This document shows, in pieces, positions 1 to 6,560 of a DNA stretch of 64,000 bases (the first letter of the stretch is position 1; the number at the start of each line of letters is the position of its first letter). The notes beneath the pieces were generated by a model. It saw only the letters and a program-made list of their open reading frames with translations, did no database searches and was not told where the DNA came from. This stretch comes from an uncultured Eubacteriales bacterium (GTDB lineage Bacteria; Bacillota; Clostridia; Oscillospirales; Oscillospiraceae): positions 53,248 through 117,247 of the forward strand of contig CAKTLJ010000003.1 of assembly GCA_934572535.1 (NCBI GenBank), given 5' to 3'. The position numbers were made by a program, and so were the translations under genes.

Positions 1-771
1 CCCGGCTTCCTGGACCACGTGTGCAACAAGAAGGCCGATGTGGTGCGCCTGTACCTGCCCCCGGATGCCAACTGCACCCTGTCCGTCTTTGACCACTGCA
101 TCAAGAGCCGCAACTATGTGAACGTCATGGTCACCTCCAAGCACCCCAGACCCCAGTGGCTGACCATGGAGCAGGCTGTCAAGCACTGCACCCAGGGCAT
201 CGGCATCTGGCAGTGGGCCTCCAACGACGAGTGGGAGGAGCCCGACATCGTCCTGGCCTGCTGCGGTGACACCCCCACCCTGGAGACCCTGGCCACCGTC
301 ACCATCCTCCGCCACTACTTCCCCGACGTGAAGCTGCGGGTCATCAACGTGGTGGACCTGATGCGCCTCCAGTCCAACACCCAGCACCCCCACGGCCTGT
401 CCGACGAGAAGTACGACATGCTGTTCACCAAGGATAAGCCCATCCTCTTCACCTTCCACGGCTATCCCTCCCTCATCCATGAGCTGACCTACCGCCGGAC
501 GAACAAGCACATGCATGTGCGGGGCTACATCGAAGAGGGCACCATCACCACCCCCTTCGACATGCGCGTGCTGAACAACCTGGACCGCTTCCACCTGACC
601 ATGGACGTCATCAAGCTGCTGCCCGAGAAGCTGGGCAACCGGGGCGCCTCCCTGATCCAGCAGCTCCAGGACAAGCTGGTGGACCACAAGCAGTATATTG
701 CCGAGCATGGCATGGACCTGCCCGAGATCCGCGACTGGAAGTGGAACGACGGCAAGGGCAATTACCTCTGA
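1..771 (+). CDS. xfp: phosphoketolase, C-terminal part (5' end outside window)
   Basis: C-terminal 256 residues of a xylulose-5-phosphate/fructose-6-phosphate phosphoketolase, the thiamine-diphosphate enzyme that splits these sugar phosphates to acetyl phosphate plus a C3 or C4 aldose phosphate. The reading frame is open from base 1, so the gene starts upstream; the GTG at 19 is internal. Recognisable family segments are the start PGFLDHV, the SRNYVNVMV stretch, [11 protein letters not shown], and the [14 protein letters not shown] and [19 protein letters not shown] segments of the C-terminal domain. It ends in TGA and is followed by a GC-rich hairpin. The full enzyme is usually about 800 residues, so roughly two thirds is missing. 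The assignment is firm from sequence recognition; the preferred substrate (Xu5P only or also F6P) cannot be told from this part. Confidence 0.95.
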   Translation, partial: PGFLDHVCNKKADVVRLYLPPDANCTLSVFDHCIKSRNYVNVMVTSKHPRPQWLTMEQAVKHCTQGIGIWQWASNDEWEEPDIVLACCGDTPTLETLATVTILRHYFPDVKLRVINVVDLMRLQSNTQHPHGLSDEKYDMLFTKDKPILFTFHGYPSLIHELTYRRTNKHMHVRGYIEEGTITTPFDMRVLNNLDRFHLTMDVIKLLPEKLGNRGASLIQQLQDKLVDHKQYIAEHGMDLPEIRDWKWNDGKGNYL

Positions 772-812
772 TCAACGCGTTTTCTTCTCCTTTCCTGGCT
801 ATCCCAGGCCCT

Positions 813-846
813 CCGAGCCCGCCGGCTGCATCCCCGGCGGGCTCGG
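813..846 (+). terminator. GC-rich hairpin after phosphoketolase
   Basis: A 13-bp perfect stem (CCGAGCCCGCCGG with its complement) and an 8-nt loop lie about 40 bases past the phosphoketolase stop. There is no T-run behind it, so it may be a factor-dependent terminator or a 3' end stabiliser instead of a classic intrinsic terminator. The rest of 772-940 shows nothing recognisable. Confidence 0.5.
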
Positions 847-946
847 GGCGTATAGGCCTCCCATTCGCCATCCCGGCACGCCGCCGATTTTTCTCCCTTT
901 TCTACGAAAATCTCTCAAAATTCGCCCCCGCTTTTGTGTTGCACTT

Positions 947-978
947 TTGTTGCATTTCGTGCAACAATGTGTTACCAT
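947..978 (+). promoter_or_regulatory. putative promoter with overlapping inverted repeat, upstream of glycine riboswitch
   Basis: TTGCAT (950-955) and TACCAT (973-978) are 17 bp apart and sit about 60-70 bases before the aptamer, so they are a reasonable but weak promoter. An 8-bp perfect inverted repeat, TTGTTGCA / TGCAACAA with a 5-bp centre (947-967), overlaps the -35 box and would suit a repressor or activator site. Both calls are by eye. Confidence 0.45.
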
Positions 979-1037
979 TCTCCTCGCAGAGCCGCACAAC
1001 ATCATATTGCCCGATGAACCCTTAAGAATCGCTTGCG

Positions 1038-1146
1038 AGACTGAAGGCGGAGGGATCTCTGGAGAATCTCATTCAGTTGAGTGCCGAAGGTGCAAGGGTT
1101 TGGACAGACCGGACCCGAATCTCTCAGGCAAAAGGACAGAGCGGAC
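1038..1146 (+). promoter_or_regulatory. glycine riboswitch (single aptamer)
   Basis: The region carries the conserved glycine-aptamer blocks: TCTCTGGAGA at the start, GTGCCGAAGGTGCAA in the middle and CTCTCAGGCAAAAGGACAGA at the end. Only one complete aptamer is present; the purine-rich stretch just upstream may form the short extra stem known from singlet glycine riboswitches. It lies before a terminator and the AGCS symporter, the classic target of this riboswitch class. Glycine binding is expected to decide whether the terminator at 1186 forms, but the direction (on or off) is not proven by the sequence. Confidence 0.9.
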
Positions 1147-1185
1147 AGCCGTTTTCACGACGGCGCGTCTGCACGTCTGACTCCA

Positions 1186-1222
1186 GAGCCGCTGACTTTC
1201 TCAGCAGGCTCTTTTTATTTTT
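1186..1222 (+). terminator. intrinsic terminator of glycine leader
   Basis: GAGCC-GCTGA pairs with TCAGC-A-GGCTC, followed directly by TTTTT and a T-rich tract. It sits between the aptamer and the symporter RBS, so it is the likely expression platform. Confidence 0.85.
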
Positions 1223-1241
1223 TGAATTGGAGGCATATCCC

Positions 1242-2618
1242 ATGGAAACGCTGCTGCACATCGTACAAACCATCAACTTTTACTTATCTGACTACATCCT
1301 GGTGATCCTACTGATGGGTACCGGCATCTTCTTCACGGCCAAAACCAAATTCGTCCAGGTCCGCTGCTTCCGCGAAGGTCTGGGCAAGGTCTTCGGCGGC
1401 TTCTCTCTCCGAGGTGGAAAGCAGAAGGGCGGCTTGAGCTCCTTCCAGGCCCTCACCACCGCCATCGCCGCCCAGGTCGGTACCGGCAACATCGTCGGCG
1501 CCTGCGGCGCGATCCTCGTGGGTGGTCCCGGCGCCATCTTCTGGATGTGGATCATTGCGTTCTTTGCCATGGCCACCATTTACGCCGAGGCCGTTCTGGC
1601 CCAGGAGACCCGCGTCGTCAAGGAGGACGGCACCGTAGCCGGTGGTCCTGTGTACTACATCAAGCGTGCCTTCAACAATCAGTTCGGCTCCTTCCTGGCT
1701 GGATTCTTCGCCATCGCCATCACCCTGGCCCTGGGCTTCATCGGCTCCATGGTCCAGTCCAACTCCATCGGCTCCACCTGCTCCACCGCCTTCGGCATCC
1801 CCTCCTGGATCATCGGCATCCTGGTCGCGGCCGCCTCTGCCTTCGTCTTTCTGGGCGGCATCCAGCGCGTGGCCTCCGTCACCGAGAAGCTGGTCCCCAT
1901 CATGGCCGTCCTCTATCTGGCCGGCGGTCTGGTCCTCCTCCTCATGCGCCTGTCCTACCTGCCTGAGACCATCGGCATGATCTTCAAGTATGCCTTCTTC
2001 CCCAACGCGATCATCGGCGGCAGCATCGGCTACGCGCTGAAGACCGCACTCAGCCAGGGCGTCAAGCGCGGCCTGTTCTCCAACGAAGCCGGTATGGGTT
2101 CCACCCCCCATGCCCACGCCATGGCGAAGGTCAAGTCCCCTCACGACCAGGGCGTGGTGGCCATGATCGGCGTGTTCATCGACACCTTCCTGGTCCTGAC
2201 CATGACCGCGCTGGTGGTCATCTCCACCCTGTATGCCGGCGGCGGCCCGCTGGCTGGCGGCGCGGCTGAGGGCATCGACAAGACCAACATGGCCCAGCTG
2301 GCCTTCTCCATGGCCTTTGGCGACAACGTCGGCTCCATCTTCGTCGCGATCTGCCTGCTGTTCTTCGCCTTCTCCACCATCCTGAGCTGGAACTTCTTCG
2401 GCAAGCTGAACGTCGCCTACCTCTTCGGCGAGAAGGCCACCAAGGTCTACTCTGTCCTGGCCGTCGTCTTCATCTTCCTGGGCTCCTGCCTGTCCAACGA
2501 TCTGGTCTGGGAGCTGTCCGACCTGTTCAACCAGCTGATGGTCCTTCCCAACGCTGTGGCCCTGCTGGCGCTGGCCCCCGTCGTCGTTGCCATCGTCAAA
2601 AAGGCATCCGCCAAATAA
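1242..2618 (+). CDS. agcS: sodium:alanine/glycine symporter, AGCS family
   Basis: 458-residue inner membrane protein that imports alanine or glycine with sodium. The start is ATG at 1242 with TTGGAGG 8 bases upstream; longer frames that run back to 1077 would translate the riboswitch and are rejected. The N-terminal helix is followed by the family's GTGIFFTAKTKFVQVR segment, then the SSFQALTTAIAAQVGTGNIVG sodium-site region, and GLFSNEAGMGSTPHAHA in the second half; about ten hydrophobic segments are visible. Family length is 440-490 residues, so it looks complete. It stands alone between its glycine-responsive leader and a strong terminator. Glycine as one substrate is supported by the riboswitch; alanine transport is the usual second activity of the family. 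Confidence 0.95.
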   Translation: METLLHIVQTINFYLSDYILVILLMGTGIFFTAKTKFVQVRCFREGLGKVFGGFSLRGGKQKGGLSSFQALTTAIAAQVGTGNIVGACGAILVGGPGAIFWMWIIAFFAMATIYAEAVLAQETRVVKEDGTVAGGPVYYIKRAFNNQFGSFLAGFFAIAITLALGFIGSMVQSNSIGSTCSTAFGIPSWIIGILVAAASAFVFLGGIQRVASVTEKLVPIMAVLYLAGGLVLLLMRLSYLPETIGMIFKYAFFPNAIIGGSIGYALKTALSQGVKRGLFSNEAGMGSTPHAHAMAKVKSPHDQGVVAMIGVFIDTFLVLTMTALVVISTLYAGGGPLAGGAAEGIDKTNMAQLAFSMAFGDNVGSIFVAICLLFFAFSTILSWNFFGKLNVAYLFGEKATKVYSVLAVVFIFLGSCLSNDLVWELSDLFNQLMVLPNAVALLALAPVVVAIVKKASAK

Positions 2619-2634
2619 AGCCCCATAAGATAGG

Positions 2635-2668
2635 ATGGGACCTGCGCCCGGCAGGTCCCATTCTTTTC
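2635..2668 (+). terminator. intrinsic terminator of agcS
   Basis: ATGGGACCTGC pairs perfectly with GCAGGTCCCAT around a 5-nt loop, followed by TTCTTTTCTC. Confidence 0.9.
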
Positions 2669-2821
2669 TCCATTTTGTACGAAATCTCTTCTTGGATCCC
2701 GGTTCTTTTTTGGGTTCGCGCTGCCGCGTTTCGGTTGCTTTTTCTGTCATATCGTGGTATCCTTTTCCTGTAGTGTTGCAGAATTTAATATCTCCCCATG
2801 ATGCCTTGAGGATCCAATGTT

Positions 2822-2928
2822 GAAACTGAAGGCGGAGGGGTCTCTGGAGAATCTCATTTAGTTGAGTGCCGAAGGTGCAAGGGTTTGGCCGAACCAAGCC
2901 CGAATCTCTCAGGCAAACAGACAGAGTG
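2822..2928 (+). promoter_or_regulatory. second glycine riboswitch, with no gene behind it
   Basis: This is a close copy of the aptamer at 1038-1146: the same GGCGGAGGG(G/A)TCTCTGGAGAATCTCATT(T/C)AGTTGAGTGCCGAAGGTGCAAGGGTTTG order is kept in pieces, and the 3' block reads CTCTCAGGCAAACAGACAGA. A weak promoter-like pair (TTGCTT 2735, TATCCT 2758, spacing 17) precedes it. Its terminator is at 2962. From there to the LysR gene at 3553 no frame has an RBS plus plausible protein, so the riboswitch has no evident target. Either the controlled gene was lost, or the leader itself is the product. Confidence 0.85.
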
Positions 2929-2961
2929 CCGCAGTTTTGCGCATTTTGGCAAGCATTCTTC

Positions 2962-2994
2962 GGGGCCGCTGAGCGATTCAGCCGGCTCTTTTTG
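2962..2994 (+). terminator. intrinsic terminator of the second glycine leader
   Basis: GGGCC-GCTGA pairs with TCAGC-C-GGCTC, then TTTTTG. It has the same design as the terminator at 1186, including the single bulged base on the 3' arm. Confidence 0.85.
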
Positions 2995-3065
2995 TTTGCC
3001 CTGGACCTTCCCTACCTAGGCTCCGGAATGTGCACACCCCCCTTTCATACTCTCTCCGAAGAGCG

Positions 3066-3093
3066 CCGGGACCCACCAACCACGGGGTCCCGG
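3066..3093. repeat. 9-bp perfect hairpin
   Basis: CCGGGACCC and GGGTCCCGG enclose a 10-nt loop. Neither side carries a clear T-run, so it is not a standard terminator on either strand. It lies between the orphan riboswitch and the candidate minus-strand RNA. Its role is unknown. Confidence 0.6.
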
Positions 3094-3107
3094 TGTTCGC
3101 CTTTCCA

Positions 3108-3160
3108 AACGAAAAAGGAAAGCCGCCCTTCGGCCAGAACTTCTGGACCAAAGGACGGCT
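3108..3160 (-). terminator. possible terminator of minus-strand RNA
   Basis: Bases 3121-3160 form a long stem with single mismatches (AGCCG/CGGCT, CCTT/AAGG, GG/CC, CAGAA/TTCTG). Read on the minus strand it is followed by TTTCCTTTTTC. It would end a transcript started from the promoter at 3455-3483. Confidence 0.6.
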
Positions 3161-3448
3161 GACGCTCTGCCAAGAGTTGTGTTGGGCAAGAGAGCGCTTC
3201 CGGGGACCCGCGCCCATGGTGAGGAAATGGGCGGGCTTCCCGTCGGCTTCTTGACGGAACGCCAAAAAGGAGAATATGGAAATGGTTCAAAAAAATGGAA
3301 CCGAGGAATCAAAGCTTTCCCATCCCCGATGTAGGCATCGGGTGGGCTGCGCCCATCACCGTGACCCGCAACAAGGGGCTTCCACGCCCCGCAGAACACG
3401 GGTCCTTCGGCGACAGAATATGGCCGCGCCCCACCTTCCACCTGGGAT
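3110..3448 (-). ncRNA. candidate structured non-coding RNA (family not identified)
   Basis: A good promoter at 3455-3483 and a terminator at 3108-3160 bracket about 340 nt with no believable protein frame. The first 130 nt can fold into a rod. CCATCCC (3450-3444) pairs with GGGATGG (3326-3320), GGTGGG (3435-3430) with CCCACC (3346-3341), GACCCG (3404-3399) with CGGGTC (3368-3363), and GGGGC (3390-3386) with GCCCC (3379-3375). An alternative small hairpin, CCGATG/CATCGG, lies on the 3' side. A rod with an internal bubble and a 3'-side hairpin recalls 6S RNA, but the rod is shorter than usual and I cannot match conserved 6S residues. SRP, tmRNA and RNase P signature motifs were looked for and not seen. 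Confidence 0.45.
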
Positions 3449-3454
3449 GGCTGT

Positions 3455-3483
3455 ATTATAACACCCAACCTCCCCTCTGTGAA
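3455..3483 (-). promoter_or_regulatory. sigma-A-type promoter, minus strand
   Basis: TTCACA at 3483-3478 and a perfect TATAAT at 3460-3455 are separated by 17 bp. Predicted start is near 3448. No minus-strand protein gene follows, which is the main reason to propose an RNA gene here. Confidence 0.7.
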
Positions 3484-3552
3484 GACAGATTATGTGATTG
3501 GAATTATAAGTGTATCTAATATCTCATCCCCAGTATGTTAAAGGTGATATCC

Positions 3553-4407
3553 ATGGATAACCGCAAGCTCCACACCCTCATAACCGCACTCCGGACCGGC
3601 AGCTTCAACAAAGCCGCCCAGGAGCTCAACTGCACACAGTCCGCCGTGACCCAGATGATGAATGCCCTGGAGAACGAGCTGGGCTGCAAGCTCTTGTCCC
3701 GCAGCCACAGCGGCGTGCGCCTGACCCCTGCCGGGGAGACGCTCTACCCCCTGCTGGCGGAGGCGGACGCCGCCCTGACCCGGCTGACCAGCCAGGCCAA
3801 GCTCCTCTCCCAGCGGGAGGCGCAGGTCATCCGCATCGGCTCCTTCTCCAGCATCTCCAACACCTGGCTGCCCAAGGTCCTTCGGGACTACCAGGAGCGC
3901 TTTCCCGGGACCTCCTTTGACATCCGCATCGGGACGGACCCCCTGCCCCAATGGCTCCAGGAGAACCAGATCGACCTGGCGCTGGGGGACGCGCACCGAT
4001 GCCGGGCCTTTCAGTGGTATCCTCTGATGGACGACCCTTACTACGCCGTCATGCCGACGGACCTCATCCCGGAGGGCAAGACCTCCATCACCCAGGAGGA
4101 GTTTGCCCGATACACCCTCATCATGGCCCCCATGAACGCCCTGGAGGCCCACCTGTCGGTGCTGTCCAGCCGGAGGATCAACGTCTCCAGCGACGATGAC
4201 TCCTCCATCCTCTCCATCGTGGCCCAGGGCCTGGGTGTGACCGCCATGCCCAATCTGAGCCTGCGCAATTCCTTTGAGAATCTGCGCACCCTGGAGCTGA
4301 TCCCCGTCCCCAAGCGGGTGCTCGGCGTCGCGCTGCCCAAGAACCCCTCCAAGGCGGCCGAGTCCTTCGCCGCCTTCCTCCGCCGTCAGTACAGCTACCA
4401 TCCATAA
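3553..4407 (+). CDS. LysR-family transcriptional regulator
   Basis: 284-residue regulator with the standard N-terminal winged helix-turn-helix (residues about 5-60; FNKAAQELNCTQSAVTQMM is the recognition region) and a periplasmic-binding-like effector domain from about residue 90 onward. ATG at 3553 is preferred over the ATG at 3535 because AGGTGAT lies just before it and the upstream start has no RBS. Length is typical of LysR (290-310), slightly short. It has no divergent partner: the upstream neighbour is the minus-strand promoter of the candidate RNA. Its regulon and effector cannot be told from the sequence. Confidence 0.9.
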   Translation: MDNRKLHTLITALRTGSFNKAAQELNCTQSAVTQMMNALENELGCKLLSRSHSGVRLTPAGETLYPLLAEADAALTRLTSQAKLLSQREAQVIRIGSFSSISNTWLPKVLRDYQERFPGTSFDIRIGTDPLPQWLQENQIDLALGDAHRCRAFQWYPLMDDPYYAVMPTDLIPEGKTSITQEEFARYTLIMAPMNALEAHLSVLSSRRINVSSDDDSSILSIVAQGLGVTAMPNLSLRNSFENLRTLELIPVPKRVLGVALPKNPSKAAESFAAFLRRQYSYHP

Positions 4408-4418
4408 AGATCACCCTT

Positions 4419-4455
4419 GACCTGCCCGAATGCCATAGGCCAGCGGGCAGGTCTT
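4419..4455 (+). terminator. hairpin after LysR gene
   Basis: GACCTGCCCG pairs with CGGGCAGGTC around a 15-nt loop, followed only by TTGCC. The lack of a T-run makes it a weak terminator. Confidence 0.5.
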
Positions 4456-4506
4456 GCCGTCTGCGAGACGCGGCCGAAGGACTTTGCTTCTCGCGCTTTG
4501 GGGGCT

Positions 4507-4677
4507 TCACGCCCCCAAAGCGCGGCGATCCTCTCGTTTCACGCGGTTTCGGTCATAGACCTTCCTGGTCTGCACGACACGAGTGACCGGGGAAAGCCCG
4601 TTCCAGCTGCCGCGCTTTGCCGCATAGTATTTGCGCTGCTCGCGCTTGCTTCGTTTTTTGATCGGCGTGAAGTTCAT
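4507..4677 (-). CDS. small basic protein of the kind found in integrative elements
   Basis: 56 residues, very rich in Lys/Arg, beginning MNFTPIKKRSKREQRKYY and containing GSWNGLSPVTR. ATG at 4677 is chosen; AAAGGAG lies 12 bases upstream, which is a long spacing. From memory, short proteins with a TP-K-SK-QR-AA-R-W-PVTR pattern recur in conjugative and mobilisable elements of Clostridia; I know no function for them. The stop codon lies inside an 11-bp hairpin (GCTTTGGGGGC with its complement, 4493-4521). Together with the XRE gene and the hypothetical at 5523 it suggests a degraded element. It could also be a neutral leftover. Confidence 0.6.
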   Translation of the reverse strand: MNFTPIKKRSKREQRKYYAAKRGSWNGLSPVTRVVQTRKVYDRNRVKREDRRALGA

Positions 4678-4818
4678 TTTGACGCACGGCTCCTTTCTTC
4701 TGCTCCTCATCATCCACAACGATTCTCGCAAAGTATCCTCTGTTTCTAAATTGGGACTTGCTTTTTTCTGTCTTCTCTGGTATCTTATAGTACTACTCTT
4801 CTAAAGGAGGCGACCCAA

Positions 4819-5187
4819 ATGGGCTTGAAAGCATACCCCGTGATCGACCTTGTCGCAACAGGGAACAACATCCGGCGCCTGCGCATGGAGCGCGGCTTGA
4901 CGGTTCGGGATCTGCAAAGCTACTTCGGCTTTGAGGAGCCTCGGGCGATCTACAAGTGGCAGAAGGGCGAAAGCCTTCCCACGGTAGACAATCTGTACGC
5001 ACTGGGCACTCTCCTTGAGGTCCCGATGGATCAGATCCTGATCCCCGTTGCGGTAACCCTTCATACCGTTGGTGAGCAGCAGGCTGCGTCCTGCTGCTCT
5101 ATTCCTTTTATGACCGGCTATTTTGGATGCGGCAAGGGTCCGATGCGGCTTCAACCATTGCTCCCGCTTGCGTGGTCGGCGGCGTGA
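4819..5187 (+). CDS. XRE-family helix-turn-helix regulator
   Basis: 122 residues. The first 75 form a Cro/C1-type HTH domain: GNNIRRLRMERGLTVRDLQ, FGFEEPRAIYKWQKGESLPTVDNLYAL and LLEVPMDQIL carry the usual pattern. The start is ATG with AAAGGAGG 8 bases ahead. After about residue 80 the sequence has no recognisable fold, and codons for TGYFGCGK fall inside the left arm of a 25-bp inverted repeat (5112-5136), so the last 15 residues depend on how that segment is oriented. Regulators like this commonly sit in integrative elements of Clostridia. Target unknown. Confidence 0.85.
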   Translation: MGLKAYPVIDLVATGNNIRRLRMERGLTVRDLQSYFGFEEPRAIYKWQKGESLPTVDNLYALGTLLEVPMDQILIPVAVTLHTVGEQQAASCCSIPFMTGYFGCGKGPMRLQPLLPLAWSAA

Positions 5188-5510
5188 CAGGTCGCGCTGC
5201 CGACGATGCGCGCGGAAAAGAAGCGCATGGATCGCTTCCGTTTTTCTCGTCATCAGCGAGGATGACGTGCATTCCTTTAGGATGGAGATGTCAGTTTGGA
5301 AGCAGGAATGAGGGGGATCGCAAAGAAACGGTTTGGACGAAAGATTGTTGGGCGGTGGCGGAATCGCCGAACGCTCATCTCTCCCCTATGGAGGCTCGTA
5401 GGGTGAGCCAGCCCGATCGTTTCCAGTCGGAAATGTGCAGCGTTATCGTTCATCTGCACCTGAACCGGTATCCGCCTTCTCGTAGCTTGCCGCACCCAAA
5501 ATAGCCGGTC
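5112..5510. repeat. 25-bp inverted repeat pair flanking a 349-bp segment
   Basis: Left arm 5112-5136 and right arm 5486-5510 match in inverted orientation at 24 of 25 positions. The left arm is inside the 3' end of the XRE gene; the right arm lies just past the stop of the minus-strand hypothetical gene. Sequence on either side of the arms does not match, so the repeat is sharply bounded. If the segment were flipped, the XRE frame would run into LREGGYRFRCR and stop, in place of the present GPMRLQPLLPLAWSAA. The 335 bases between genes here hold no convincing coding region; a minus-strand frame at 5277-5495 has no good RBS. No recombinase gene is nearby. Confidence 0.75.
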
Positions 5511-5522
5511 TGCGCCGGGGCG

Positions 5523-6161
5523 TTATGCCTCGGCTTTTCCCGTGTATGCCTCGAAGGCATCGGCGAAGCTGGAATTCACATCAAAGGGCGGCGTGTATTC
5601 CACCCGAGAGGTGACAAGGCACAGATCGATTTTGGCAGAGGTCTCATCCGCCTGCTGATGGAGCTTCCTGAGGGCAGCGCGGATGACCTTCCGATCGTAG
5701 TTGATCGTGGTCACGCGCTTCACATCGCAGCGGTAGGCGATCTGATTTCCTTCGGCGTTGAAGCGGTAGCCTGTCCCGCCGTTGGAGATCGTCTGCTCGG
5801 AGCTGCGCAGCTCGTTCATTTGCTCGAAGGTGCTGGCAACGCTCTGACGCACGGCGTTGAGGCTGACCGCGCTGTCCATGTCGATGTCCAGCCCGTCCTT
5901 CGACTTGCGAATGGCGGCAAACAGCCGTTCCTTCTCATCCAGCAGATACAGAAGGAAGCGGGCAACGTCCGTGATTTGCTCGTAGTATTCCGTTTCCGGC
6001 GCGGAAAGGACGGTTTCATCCTCTGCCTCGGCCATGACCTTGTGCCGCAGGTAGGTGTTTTCGACTCTTGTGACATTGGCGTCATACGAAAGGATCGCCT
6101 GTGCTTCGTCCATAAAGGAGCTGAGTTTGTTCTGATAGCGAAATGCTTCTTTCAGATTCAT
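5523..6161 (-). CDS. conserved hypothetical protein, mobile-element associated
   Basis: 212 residues, hydrophilic, with no signal peptide or membrane segment. It is largely helical by appearance and has recognisable blocks ENTYLRHKVM, DMDSAVSLN, RSSEQTISNGGTGYRFNAEG and CDVKRVTTINYDRKVIR. I recall similar proteins next to XRE regulators in Clostridia (possibly the family catalogued as DUF6847; not verified). ATG at 6161 is preceded by GGGGGA. The gene converges on the XRE gene. Function unknown. No active-site pattern is obvious. Confidence 0.7.
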   Translation of the reverse strand: MNLKEAFRYQNKLSSFMDEAQAILSYDANVTRVENTYLRHKVMAEAEDETVLSAPETEYYEQITDVARFLLYLLDEKERLFAAIRKSKDGLDIDMDSAVSLNAVRQSVASTFEQMNELRSSEQTISNGGTGYRFNAEGNQIAYRCDVKRVTTINYDRKVIRAALRKLHQQADETSAKIDLCLVTSRVEYTPPFDVNSSFADAFEAYTGKAEA

Positions 6162-6303
6162 TGTACATTCCCCCTGTCGTTCCAGTTATGATCTGCTTTC
6201 ATTGTAATGCATAACTTTCGGGATGTCATGGAACTCATAGTTCACCCCGCCCCTACCCACCGTGCGCCGATCCAGGCTCAGGGTGCGCAGCATACCGCGC
6301 AAC

Positions 6304-6340
6304 AAAAAAAGAAGCTTGAAACCAAATGGTCTCAAGCTTC
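6304..6340 (-). terminator. intrinsic terminator after tRNA-Gln
   Basis: On the minus strand GAAGCTTGAGACC pairs with GGTTTCAAGCTTC (one G-U) around a short loop, followed by TTTTTTTG. It begins three bases past the encoded CCA of the tRNA. Confidence 0.9.
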
Positions 6341-6343
6341 TTT

Positions 6344-6417
6344 TGGCAGCGGGTGAAGGATTCGAACCCTCACAAACAGAGTCAGAGTCTGTCGTGCTAC
6401 CTTTACACAAACCCGCT
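6344..6417 (-). tRNA. tRNA-Gln (anticodon CUG)
   Basis: A 74-nt cloverleaf with the CCA end encoded. Acceptor stem AGCGGGT/ACCCGCT, anticodon stem ACAGA/TCTGT with loop CTCTGAC giving anticodon CTG, and the TpsiC loop GGTTCGAATCC. The discriminator base is G, as expected for glutamine. It is followed at once by a terminator, so it is probably a single-gene unit. The element-like genes at 4.5-6.2 kb lie on the side of its 3' end, the usual integration side, but no second copy of the tRNA 3' end was found to prove an attachment site. The 180 bases between it and the gene ending at 6161 show nothing else. Confidence 0.95.
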
Positions 6418-6506
6418 ATTTTGTTCTGTTTCGGCGCTCTCTCGCAACCGACAAAGATGATTATAGCATCCTTTTCCCAAAAGTCAAGCATAATTTTCAC
6501 TTTTTT

Positions 6507-6550
6507 CAAAAAAATTTTACCGGGAGAGCGGTGCGCTCCCGCTCTCCCGG
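6507..6550 (-). terminator. intrinsic terminator of the SLH protein gene
   Basis: CCGGGAGAGCGG (6520-6531) pairs with its complement at 6539-6550; on the minus strand the stem is followed by TAAAATTTTTTTG. Confidence 0.9.
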
Positions 6551-6560
6551 CTGAGGTTGG

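Noticed and set aside
1308..2897. Long minus-strand frame opposite agcS
   Set aside because: Composition (Gly/Asp/Gln/His-rich) is that of an antisense shadow, no RBS, and agcS on the other strand is certain.
2866..3162. Plus-strand frame behind the orphan riboswitch
   Set aside because: It begins inside the aptamer, crosses the terminator and has no RBS or protein-like sequence.
3161..3448. SRP RNA, tmRNA or RNase P RNA
   Set aside because: The SRP GGAA-loop motif, the tmRNA tRNA-like ends and the RNase P core GAGGAAAGTCC were looked for and are not there. 6S remains open.
4430..4456. Possible attachment site matching the tRNA-Gln 3' end
   Set aside because: Only a short CCAGCGGG match, too little to be a direct repeat.
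4801..5253. Minus-strand frame opposite the XRE gene
   Set aside because: Overlaps a gene with clear HTH domain and RBS; reads as a shadow.
5277..5495. 72-codon minus-strand frame within the inverted-repeat segment
   Set aside because: No RBS at the first ATG and no recognisable protein character; kept only as a remark in the repeat entry.
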